The notes under the pieces: model-generated
The model's database searches: none
What the model was told of the DNA's origin: nothing
What the model saw: the letters and a program-made list of their open reading frames with translations, nothing else
Part shown: in pieces, positions 1 through 5,428 of the stretch
How positions within the stretch are numbered: position 1 is the stretch's first letter
Layout: the number at the start of each line of letters is the position of its first letter
Program-made: the position numbers and the translations under genes
From: UBA1535 sp002323775
GTDB lineage: Bacteria; Bacillota; Clostridia; Tissierellales; Sedimentibacteraceae
Direction of reading: 5' to 3'
NCBI GenBank assembly: GCA_031993545.1
Contig: DAMAHZ010000122.1
Span: 1-5,460 of the forward strand
DNA: 5,460 nt

Positions 1-80
1 AAGTGGGCATATGAAACATCTCTGTGCTTTTTTATATGTGATTTAATGGATTCTTATCATTAATTTAACAAAGATATAAC

Positions 81-109
81 TTGATTTTTTTATCAATAAT
101 ATATACAAT
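81..109 (+). promoter_or_regulatory. Predicted sigma-A promoter of the first nucleotidase gene
   Basis: A -35 element TTGATT (81-86) is followed by a 17-bp spacer and a -10 element TACAAT (104-109), which matches TATAAT at 5 of 6 positions. The same arrangement with the same spacing occurs before the paralogous gene at 693-721, which supports its function. Transcription should start near position 116, giving a leader of about 52 nt. A TTG codon inside the -35 box can be read as an upstream start, but this is a coincidence of the promoter. Confidence 0.7.
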
Positions 110-115
110 AAGTAT

Positions 116-142
116 ATATTATCATTTATTAAACGATAATAT
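116..142 (+). promoter_or_regulatory. 5' UTR stem-loop at the predicted transcript start, gene 1
   Basis: Bases 116-123 pair with 135-142 (8 bp). After one A/C mismatch, 125-127 pair with 131-133 around an ATT loop. The hairpin begins at about the predicted transcription start and ends before the ribosome binding site. A different sequence forms a hairpin at the equivalent place in the paralogue (727-758). A transcript-stabilising 5' structure is an inference; chance pairing in AT-rich DNA is possible. Confidence 0.4.
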
Positions 143-167
143 CACAAAAAAATTAAGGAGAGGTATT

Positions 168-529
168 ATGAAAAAAAGAATTTTAAGTTTACTTTTAGTT
201 GCTATTATGGTGTTAGGTAGCTTTAATATGGCATTCGCAGCTGAAGTAACAACTACTTCTGCACCGACAGGTGTTACTAGCACAGTTGAGATTGTATCTT
301 TCAACGACTTCCATGGAAATGTTGTGGAATCCGGAAAGAACATTGGCATGGCTAAGATGGTTAGCTACACTAAGAAATTAGCTGAACAAAACCCTAACAC
401 AGNNNNNNNNNNNNNNNNNNNNNNNNNNNNNNNNNNNNNNNNNNNNNNNNNNNNNNNNNNNNNNNNNNNNNNNNNNNNNNNNNNNNNNNNNNNNNNNNNN
501 NNCAACAAATAAAAATACCTGCTAAATAA
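168..529 (+). CDS. LysM-anchored secreted 5'-nucleotidase (UshA type), interrupted by an assembly gap
   Basis: Only both ends of the gene are visible. The start at 168 follows AAGGAG (155-160) at 7 nt and opens a Sec signal peptide: KKR, a hydrophobic core, and AFA-A near residue 25. After a short Thr/Ser-rich spacer, residue 40 begins a metallophosphatase domain with the D-x-H motif NDFHGN, almost identical to the second catalytic module of the downstream gene. Sequence is lost from 403 to 502. The 3' end (503-529) encodes QQIKIPAK and TAA, the end of a LysM domain identical to that of the downstream gene. If the missing part equals 2700-4222 (1523 bp), the two ends join in frame and give a 594-residue protein: signal peptide, one 5'-nucleotidase, PEPK linker, LysM. 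It would hydrolyse extracellular 5'-nucleotides while bound to peptidoglycan. The 100-N filler shifts the frame and creates a false stop at 510-512. The gene is probably intact; activity is inferred from its paralogue. Confidence 0.8.
403..502. other. Assembly gap (100 N), collapsed paralogous repeat
   Basis: Exactly 100 Ns, a conventional scaffold filler of unknown true length. The 55 bp before it (348-402) equal 2645-2699 and the 55 bp after it (503-557) equal 4223-4277. In both cases the next base outward differs (347 C against 2644 T; 558 T against 4278 C). This indicates that the missing sequence is the counterpart of 2700-4222, about 1523 bp, not a biological feature. Confidence 0.92.
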
Positions 530-615
530 ATTATAAAAATACACACTAACTAATATGTAAATTTTTTCATTTTTAAAAATTATACATTCATGTTTGTGTG
601 AATAAAGAGCATAAT

Positions 616-644
616 AAACGGGTGCATAGCACCCGTTTTATTTT
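616..644 (+). terminator. Rho-independent terminator after gene 1
   Basis: A 10-bp stem, AAACGGGTGC (616-625) with GCACCCGTTT (629-638), closes on an ATA loop and is followed by TATTTT. Its GC-rich core stands out in this AT-rich region. The same hairpin follows the paralogous gene at 4332-4364. It separates the first gene from the promoter of the second, so the two nucleotidase genes are separate transcription units. Confidence 0.85.
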
Positions 645-692
645 GGGAATTTATTTTATAAATTATTATATGTAATTTAGTAAAGATATAGC

Positions 693-721
693 TTGATTTT
701 TTTGTAAAATATATGTAAAAT
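693..721 (+). promoter_or_regulatory. Predicted sigma-A promoter of the second nucleotidase gene
   Basis: TTGATT (693-698), a 17-bp spacer, and TAAAAT (716-721). The -35 box and spacing are the same as in the gene 1 promoter, while the -10 box differs (TAAAAT against TACAAT). The predicted transcription start is near 728, giving a leader of about 57 nt. Confidence 0.7.
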
Positions 722-726
722 AGGTA

Positions 727-758
727 TATAATATCGTTTGCCAAGACGAATTATTATA
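727..758 (+). promoter_or_regulatory. 5' UTR stem-loop at the predicted transcript start, gene 2
   Basis: TATAATA (727-733) pairs with TATTATA (752-758). After a two-base bulge (750-751), TCGTTT (734-739) pairs with AGACGA (744-749, one T-G wobble) around a GCCA loop. It starts within a base of the predicted transcription start, like the gene 1 hairpin, although the primary sequence differs considerably. A role in mRNA stability is an inference. Confidence 0.45.
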
Positions 759-784
759 AAAAATCTTTAAATAGGAGAGGTACT

Positions 785-3700
785 ATGAAAAAAAGAATTT
801 TAAGTTTACTTTTAGTTGCTATTATGGTGTTAAGCAGCTTAAGTATGGCATTTGCAGCTGAAAGTAATGTAAAAATTACAATCATCGGTACAACGGATCT
901 TCATGCGAATATTTTAAACTATTCATATGAAGATAACAAGGAAGTGGACAATGTAGGTATGAGCAAGGTGTATTCCATTATCAAAGAGATAAGAAAAGAA
1001 AATCCTAACACGATACTTATCGATAATGGGGACACAATCCAAGGAACTATTCTTTCAGATGACTTATTTAATTTTAAGCTTGAAAGACCAAACCCAGTTA
1101 TTGACATTATGAACATGATGGGCTATGATTCTATGACTCTTGGCAATCATGAGTTCAATTTTGGACTTGAGATGGTTGAAAAGATTCAAAAGGAAGCTAA
1201 TTTCCCTATCCTTGCAGCAAATGCTTCTTGGAAGAAAGATGGTAAGCTTCTTGCTAAAGACTATGTTATCAAAGAGGTAGCAGGAGTAAAGGTTGGTATT
1301 TTAGGATATACAAACCCTAATATTCCTAAGTGGGATGGACCTAAGGTTACTGAACTTGAATTCAAGAAGCCTGCAGACATAGTTAAGGCAAACATAGAGG
1401 CAATGAAAAAGGACGGAGCAGATATCATAGTAGTAGCTGCTCATATGGGTGATGACAGTGAATATGGCAATGGAGACAGCGGAGATGAGATAATAGAAGT
1501 AGCTCCTGAGATTGTTGCAATTCTTACTGGACATGCTCATAAAACTGTAAATAAGAAGATTGGAAATACTTTAGTAGGTGCTGCTAAAAATGCAGGTGCT
1601 GAGGTAGTGAGATTTGATATTGAATTGGCAAAAGTAGGTAATACATGGAAAGTAGTTAACGGTAGTACTAAGATAATTGACATAAAGGGATATGAATCAG
1701 CTAATGAAGTTGCAGATGCTGCTAAGGCTTATCATAACGAGACATTAGAGTTCCTTAAAAATGTAATTGGTAAGGCAAAGCCGGGATTTTTACCAGCAGC
1801 TGAGATAAAAGGAATTCCTCAAGCACAATTACAGGACACAGCACTTATTGACTTGGTGAATGATGTACAGCTTAAATATACTGGTGCGGATGTGTCCGGT
1901 GCGGCACTATTCCAAACGAACTCCGACCTTAAGGAAGGGGACATAACATTTTCAAACATCTTTAACATCTACAAATATCCAAACACATTGGTAGGAGTAG
2001 AGGTAACCGGTGCAGAGCTTAAGGCATATATGGAGTGGTCAGCAAACTACTTCAACACATTTGTGCCTGGAGATATAAACATCAGCTTCAACCCTAATAT
2101 AAGAGTGTACAACTTCGATATGTTCCAAGGCGTAGATTACAAGATAGATGTATCCAAGCCGGCTGGACAAAGAATAGTTGATGTTAAGTTTAAAGGTCAG
2201 CCTCTTAAAGATGACCAAAAGCTTAAATTAGCTATAAACAACTATAGATATGGCGGACTTAAGAGTGCTAAGATTATAAGCGGAGAACCATATTTTGATT
2301 CAGATCCGAAAGCATTGAGAAGTTATATAGCTGATTATATCAAAGAAAATAGCCCGCTTGAGCCAAAGGTGAACAACAACTGGGAGATAATAGGTGCTAA
2401 TCTTAATCATCCTCTAAGAGCATATCTAGTTGATGAAATAAATGCAGGGAGATTAGAACTTCCTAAATCCGAAGACGGAAGAACTGTAAATGTTAAGGCA
2501 TTAAATGCTAACGATATGATTAAGCAGGGACTTATACCTGATGATGTACTTAAAAAGTATGGAATTGAGATAATCAAGCCAGTTGAGATCGTATCTTTCA
2601 ACGATTTCCATGGAAATGTTGTGGAATCCGGAAAGAACATTGGTATGGCTAAGATGGTTAGCTACACTAAGAAATTAGCTGAACAAAACCCTAACACAGT
2701 GTTTGTATCAGCAGGAGATAACTATCAAGGAACAGCTATATCCAATCTTTCACTTGGTAAACCAGTATCTTCAATGCTTAAGAGCATAGGTATTGCTGCT
2801 TCAGCAGTTGGTAACCATGAGTTTGACTGGGGAGTGAAGCACTTTGATGATTGGGCTGAAGACGGTGGATTTGATTGGTTAGCAGCTAATATAATTGATA
2901 AGGCTACTAAAGAGCCTGTAGAATGGGCTAAGCCATATATGATTATTGAAAAAGGTGGAATTAAGATTGCGCTTATTGGTCTTGCTCACCCTGATACAGT
3001 AACACTTACAAAGGCTGATGCAGATGTATCAAAGCTGGAATTTGCAGATCCAGCTGAAACTGCTAAGACTTGGGTTAAATTCTTAAAAGATGGTAAGGCA
3101 AAAGAGGGAAAACCAGATGTAATTATAGCTCTTACTCATATTGACTCTAAACAAGATAAAACTACAGGAGTAATAACTGGAAATGTAGAGCCTTTAACAA
3201 AGGTAGAAGGAATAGATGGTATAATATCAGCACATAGCCATCAAACTGTATCTGGAAAACTTAATGGAGTACCAGTAGTACAAGGATATTATAATGGTAG
3301 AGGACTTGCAATTCTTTCTATACAGTTGGATAAGGACAATAAGGTAGTGGCAATAGAGCCTAGATTTGATGATTTAGCAGCTAAGGTAAAAGATATAGTA
3401 GCTGATGAAGATACATTAAAAGAGTTAGCAAAATACGAAGAAGAAGCTAAGCCAGTACTTGGAGTAGTTATAGGAGAGGCATCAGAAGCTTTCACTCATA
3501 ACAGTAAGGAAGACAATGTAACTCTACTTGGCAGATGGTCATCAGAAGTTATGAAAGAGAAGACAGGAGTTCAAATAGCTATCCAAAACGGTGGCGGATT
3601 AAGAAGAACGCTTGAAAAAGGTCAGATTACAATGGGAGATCTATATGAGATTATGCCATTTGACAATCAATTAGTAACTCTTGAAATGACAGGTGCGGAT

Positions 3701-4249
3701 ATTAAGAAAGCTATCGACCATGGTATATTCAACCCAGAGGTAGGTAATGGACAATTTGCAGGTCTAAGAGTTGAATTTGATAAGACTAAAGAATTTGAGA
3801 ATAGAATTACAAAGATTAGCTTAGAAGATGGTACACCACTTGATATGGAAAAATACTACACAGTAGTAACAAATGACTTCCTAATCACAGGAGGAGACAA
3901 ATACGACTTCAAGAACGCTAAGAATGTAAAGGATACTTTCATTCCAATAAGAGACGTATTGGTAGAAGCTATAAAAGAAGCAAAGGTTATAAGTCCAAAA
4001 GCGGTTGACTATTTGGTAGAGGTTTCAGCGGCAGCTCCGGAAGTGAAGCCAGAACCTAAGCCAGAACCAAAACCAGAGCCTAAGCCAGAAAAAACAGAAG
4101 AAGTAGTATACATAGTAATAAGTGGAGATGTTTTGTGGAAGATAGCACAAAAATATGGAACTACATGGCAAGCATTGGCAGAGTATAACAAGTTAGCTAA
4201 TCCTAATTTAATATTTGTAAACCAACAAATAAAAATACCTGCTAAATAA
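785..4249 (+). CDS. YfkN-like secreted tandem nucleotidase: CpdB-type + UshA-type modules + LysM
   Basis: 1154 residues; AGGAG (773-777) lies 7 nt before the ATG. Residues 1-25 are a Sec signal peptide ending AFA-A. Module 1 (about 27-545) is a calcineurin-like phosphoesterase: D38-x-H40, D83 in DNGD, GNHE 120-123, H220, and H250/H252 in GHAH. Its C-lobe carries the CpdB-family signature YNFDMFQGVDYKID (442-455), so it is predicted to act on 2',3'-cyclic nucleotides and 3'-nucleotides. Module 2 (about 600-1080) is UshA/5'-nucleotidase type: D607-x-H609, D645, GNHE 676-679, H785, H817/H819, then a nucleotidase C-lobe with NGGGLRR (935-941), PFDN (958-961) and F1032 with GGDKY (1036-1040). A Pro/Glu/Lys linker (1085-1106) leads to one LysM (1108-1152), expected to bind peptidoglycan. 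All metal ligands appear present in both modules. The module order matches Bacillus YfkN, from which it differs by LysM anchoring. Likely role: scavenging phosphate and nucleosides from extracellular nucleotides. Exact substrates are inferred. Confidence 0.92.
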   Translation: MKKRILSLLLVAIMVLSSLSMAFAAESNVKITIIGTTDLHANILNYSYEDNKEVDNVGMSKVYSIIKEIRKENPNTILIDNGDTIQGTILSDDLFNFKLERPNPVIDIMNMMGYDSMTLGNHEFNFGLEMVEKIQKEANFPILAANASWKKDGKLLAKDYVIKEVAGVKVGILGYTNPNIPKWDGPKVTELEFKKPADIVKANIEAMKKDGADIIVVAAHMGDDSEYGNGDSGDEIIEVAPEIVAILTGHAHKTVNKKIGNTLVGAAKNAGAEVVRFDIELAKVGNTWKVVNGSTKIIDIKGYESANEVADAAKAYHNETLEFLKNVIGKAKPGFLPAAEIKGIPQAQLQDTALIDLVNDVQLKYTGADVSGAALFQTNSDLKEGDITFSNIFNIYKYPNTLVGVEVTGAELKAYMEWSANYFNTFVPGDINISFNPNIRVYNFDMFQGVDYKIDVSKPAGQRIVDVKFKGQPLKDDQKLKLAINNYRYGGLKSAKIISGEPYFDSDPKALRSYIADYIKENSPLEPKVNNNWEIIGANLNHPLRAYLVDEINAGRLELPKSEDGRTVNVKALNANDMIKQGLIPDDVLKKYGIEIIKPVEIVSFNDFHGNVVESGKNIGMAKMVSYTKKLAEQNPNTVFVSAGDNYQGTAISNLSLGKPVSSMLKSIGIAASAVGNHEFDWGVKHFDDWAEDGGFDWLAANIIDKATKEPVEWAKPYMIIEKGGIKIALIGLAHPDTVTLTKADADVSKLEFADPAETAKTWVKFLKDGKAKEGKPDVIIALTHIDSKQDKTTGVITGNVEPLTKVEGIDGIISAHSHQTVSGKLNGVPVVQGYYNGRGLAILSIQLDKDNKVVAIEPRFDDLAAKVKDIVADEDTLKELAKYEEEAKPVLGVVIGEASEAFTHNSKEDNVTLLGRWSSEVMKEKTGVQIAIQNGGGLRRTLEKGQITMGDLYEIMPFDNQLVTLEMTGADIKKAIDHGIFNPEVGNGQFAGLRVEFDKTKEFENRITKISLEDGTPLDMEKYYTVVTNDFLITGGDKYDFKNAKNVKDTFIPIRDVLVEAIKEAKVISPKAVDYLVEVSAAAPEVKPEPKPEPKPEPKPEKTEEVVYIVISGDVLWKIAQKYGTTWQALAEYNKLANPNLIFVNQQIKIPAK
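2582..4249 (+). repeat. Shared 5'-nucleotidase-LysM coding segment (duplicated in gene 1)
   Basis: This part of gene 2 is the counterpart of 285-529 of gene 1. Between 285 and 347 the copies differ only at three third codon positions (ATT/ATC, GAC/GAT, GGC/GGT). From 348 to the gap, and from 503 past the stop codon to 557, they are identical. The intervening 2700-4222 was probably assembled from reads of both genes, so small differences between copies may be hidden. Confidence 0.8.
4037..4102 (+). repeat. PEPK-repeat linker code
   Basis: A 12-bp imperfect tandem repeat encodes PEPK units (residues 1089-1100 hold three, with a partial one after) between the nucleotidase C-lobe and the LysM domain. 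Proline-rich charged linkers of this kind are usual as spacers crossing the cell wall. The synonymous codons vary between units (CCT/CCA, AAG/AAA, GAA/GAG), so it is not a recent slippage product. Confidence 0.75.
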
Positions 4250-4331
4250 ATTATAAAAATACACACTAACTAATATGCAAATTTTTTCATTTTTAAAAAA
4301 TTATACGTTCGTATGAGTGTGAATAAAAAGC

Positions 4332-4364
4332 ACAATAAACGGGTGCATAGCACCCGTTTATTGT
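4332..4364 (+). terminator. Hairpin terminator after gene 2, possibly bidirectional
   Basis: A perfect 15-bp inverted repeat: the left arm 4332-4346 contains AATAAACGGGTGC, the loop is ATA, and the right arm is 4350-4364. It has the same core as the terminator at 616-638, lacking one T that interrupts the longer pairing there. On the + strand the U residues lie mainly inside the stem and the following bases are GAAAT. On the - strand the hairpin is followed by CTTTTTATTC, so it could also stop transcription from the other direction. Confidence 0.78.
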
Positions 4365-4442
4365 TGAAATATTAATTGTTTAATTAAAAATTTATTTAAT
4401 AAGTAAATTTATGTGAGCCTAATTATCTAAAATATTTTTTAC

Positions 4443-4489
4443 TTGTACAAATAAAAAAACTTGCATATAATAAAAAAACTTGTTAAAAT
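4443..4489 (+). promoter_or_regulatory. Two overlapping predicted rex promoters
   Basis: Two elements can be drawn, both with 17-bp spacing: TTGTAC (4443-4448) with TATAAT (4466-4471), and TTGCAT (4461-4466) with TAAAAT (4484-4489). They lie on a 13-bp direct repeat, ATAAAAAAACTTG (4451-4463 and 4470-4482), with a 19-bp period. The second would start near 4496 and give a leader of about 68 nt. Which is used cannot be told from sequence. Confidence 0.6.
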
Positions 4490-4497
4490 ATTGTTAG
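4480..4497 (+). promoter_or_regulatory. Possible Rex operator overlapping the rex -10 box
   Basis: TTGTTAA at 4480-4486 is a perfect left half of the clostridial Rex consensus (TTGTTAA-N4-TTAACAA), and it overlaps the second -10 box, where repression would be effective. The right half (TTGTTAG) matches at only 3 of 7 positions and instead makes a direct TTGTTA repeat 11 bp apart. Autoregulation is common for rex, but this site is weak. Confidence 0.3.
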
Positions 4498-4563
4498 ATA
4501 TTTTGAACTCTGTGCCTTTATTATTAGGATAAGCGTAATGGAAATTATATATGAGGTGAATTT

Positions 4564-5205
4564 ATGGATAAAGATAAAAGAATATCAAATGCAGTTATAC
4601 GAAGATTGCCTAAATATTATAGGTACTTAAAGGAATTGCTTAGAAATGAGATTTACAGGACATCTTCTAATGAATTAAGTAATATGACAGGTTTTTCAGC
4701 ATCACAGATTAGGCAGGACTTAAATAATTTTGGTGGATTTGGACAGCAAGGTTTTGGCTATGATGTTTTTAATTTGAGTAATGAGATAGGAAAGATTATA
4801 GGTGCTGATAAAGACTATAAAATAATGATTGTTGGTGCGGGTAATATAGGGCAAGCTATTGCTAATTACACAGGGTTTTATGAGAATGGATATGAGGTTA
4901 TAGCTATATTTGATAATAACCCAAATCTTATTGGCTCAACTATAAAGGATATCGTTATAAAAGATATTGCTGATGTTGAAGCGTATTTAAGTGAAAATTT
5001 TGTTAATATTGCTGTAATATGTACGCCTAAAAGCGTAAGTCAAGCTATAGCTGATGTTTTAATTAAGTGTGGAATTAAAGCGATTTGGAACTTTGCTCCA
5101 TCGGATATCAAAGGACCAGAGGATGTTTCGATAGAAAATGTTCACTTAAATGAAAGCTTGTTTTCTCTTACTTATCACTACAACAAGAGAGAGCGTGAAA
5201 AATAA
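4564..5205 (+). CDS. rex: Redox-sensing transcriptional repressor Rex
   Basis: 213 residues, the usual length for the family. The ATG lies 5 nt after GAGGTG (4553-4558). The N-terminal winged helix (about 1-80) carries RRLPKYYRYL (13-22) and the recognition region SASQIRQDL (45-53) followed by FGGFGQQGFGYDV (56-68). The C-terminal Rossmann domain has VGAGNIG (90-96), D117 at the end of the second strand as expected for NAD(H) over NADP(H), and NFAP (176-179). The end (about 188-205, SIENVHLNESLFSLTYHY) matches the C-terminal part that swaps between subunits in Rex dimers. The protein works in the cytoplasm as a dimer that represses fermentation and respiration genes and leaves DNA when NADH is high. 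Here it stands in its own unit, apart from the upstream nucleotidase genes. All key motifs are present and I see no damage. Confidence 0.97.
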   Translation: MDKDKRISNAVIRRLPKYYRYLKELLRNEIYRTSSNELSNMTGFSASQIRQDLNNFGGFGQQGFGYDVFNLSNEIGKIIGADKDYKIMIVGAGNIGQAIANYTGFYENGYEVIAIFDNNPNLIGSTIKDIVIKDIADVEAYLSENFVNIAVICTPKSVSQAIADVLIKCGIKAIWNFAPSDIKGPEDVSIENVHLNESLFSLTYHYNKREREK

Positions 5206-5348
5206 TATTACAAATATTTAACAATTGGTTAAGCTGTAATTTAAAATAGTAATTATAGATTAAGATTAAATTAATTTATCGATTGCTATTTTTTTATTGC
5301 TGACAAAATAACAAATTATTAACATATATTATACAAATTTAACTTGTA

Positions 5349-5377
5349 TTGGACAAGCGTTTTGCTATAATTATAAT
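5349..5377 (+). promoter_or_regulatory. Strong predicted promoter for a gene beyond the window
   Basis: TTGGAC (5349-5354), a 17-bp spacer and a perfect TATAAT (5372-5377). A second TATAAT with an extended TGC (TGCTATAAT, 5363-5371) is a close alternative, pairing with TTGTAT (5344-5349) at 16 bp. An inverted repeat CTTGT-N5-ACAAG (5343-5357) overlaps the -35 region and could be an operator. Predicted start near 5384. Confidence 0.65.
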
Positions 5378-5384
5378 ATACTTG

Positions 5385-5428
5385 AATGTCTAATGTTAAT
5401 ATTTAATATTAACATTAATAAAGACATT
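5385..5428 (+). promoter_or_regulatory. Large 5' stem-loop after the downstream promoter
   Basis: TAATGTTAATATT (5391-5403) and AATATTAACATTA (5405-5417) are perfectly complementary arms of 13 bp separated by one T. Outside them AATGTC (5385-5390) pairs with GACATT (5423-5428) across a five-base bulge (5418-5422). There is no U-tract on either strand, so it is not a normal terminator. It begins at the predicted transcript start and may be a 5' mRNA structure, or as DNA a palindromic protein site. Confidence 0.5.

Larger units (their letters stand above)
60..645 (+). repeat. Tandem duplication copy 1 (promoter + nucleotidase gene + terminator)
   Basis: This segment matches 671-4365 in pieces. 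The promoter/leader (60-167 against 671-784) is similar with scattered changes. The signal peptide code is nearly identical, with the first 48 nt of each gene the same. Homology resumes at 285 (against 2582) with only three silent third-base changes before 348 and is then exact up to the gap. The 3' region 503-645 matches 4223-4365 with few changes. The CpdB-type module of copy 2 is absent here. With the gap restored, the copies would lie 3720 bp apart. Confidence 0.85.
530..784 (+). other. Intergenic region between the two nucleotidase genes
   Basis: It holds the 3' UTR and terminator of gene 1 and the promoter, leader hairpin and ribosome binding site of gene 2. I see no additional gene. 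The stretch 530-615 is conserved after gene 2 (4250-4331), including CACAC (542-546), which can pair with GTGTG (596-600) below the terminator. Confidence 0.7.
671..4365 (+). repeat. Tandem duplication copy 2 (with an extra catalytic module)
   Basis: The counterpart of 60-645. It carries the same promoter layout, signal peptide code, 5'-nucleotidase-LysM coding part and terminator. It has about 1.7 kb of additional in-frame coding sequence (roughly 866-2581) between the signal peptide and the shared 5'-nucleotidase module. The shared 2645-2699 and 4223-4277 are base-for-base identical to copy 1. Confidence 0.85.
4250..4563. other. Intergenic region between the second nucleotidase gene and rex
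   Basis: The first part (4250-4331) is a 3' UTR conserved with gene 1, in which CACACT (4262-4267) and AGTGTG (4315-4320) are complementary. It is followed by the terminator. A weak AT-only hairpin can form at 4388-4410 (AAATTTA with TAAATTT plus three inner pairs), of unknown meaning. The promoter-like elements of rex lie at 4443-4489. I find no open reading frame with a ribosome binding site in this stretch. Confidence 0.6.

Noticed and set aside
1..63. An open frame from the window edge to TAA at 61-63, possibly the end of an upstream gene (20 residues).
   Set aside because: Too short to show codon bias or any family resemblance, no terminator follows, and an open stretch of 60 bases is expected by chance.
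81..512. A 143-residue reading frame starting at TTG in the first gene.
   Set aside because: The TTG lies inside the -35 box with no ribosome binding site, and the stop at 510-512 is read only because the 100-N filler shifts the frame. The real start is 168 and the real stop 527-529.
919..4266. Several minus-strand open frames of 65-85 codons within the two nucleotidase genes.
   Set aside because: They lie opposite strongly conserved coding sequence, lack ribosome binding sites and show no recognisable families.
60..4365. The duplicated segments as a mobile element.
   Set aside because: No transposase, no terminal inverted repeats and no target-site duplication; the repeat boundaries follow gene and domain limits.
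4388..4410. AT-only hairpin between the terminator and rex as a functional RNA.
   Set aside because: It has no GC pairs, no nearby conserved sequence and no U-tract, so chance is the simplest explanation.
5218..5232. TTAAC-AATTG-GTTAA after rex as an operator or terminator.
   Set aside because: The half-sites point the wrong way for a Rex box and no U-tract follows; short AT-rich inverted repeats are common here.
5391..5417. The palindrome as a Rex operator, because it contains GTTAA and TTAAC.
   Set aside because: The half-sites are separated by 9 bases rather than the 4 of the Rex consensus, and the outer bases do not fit.
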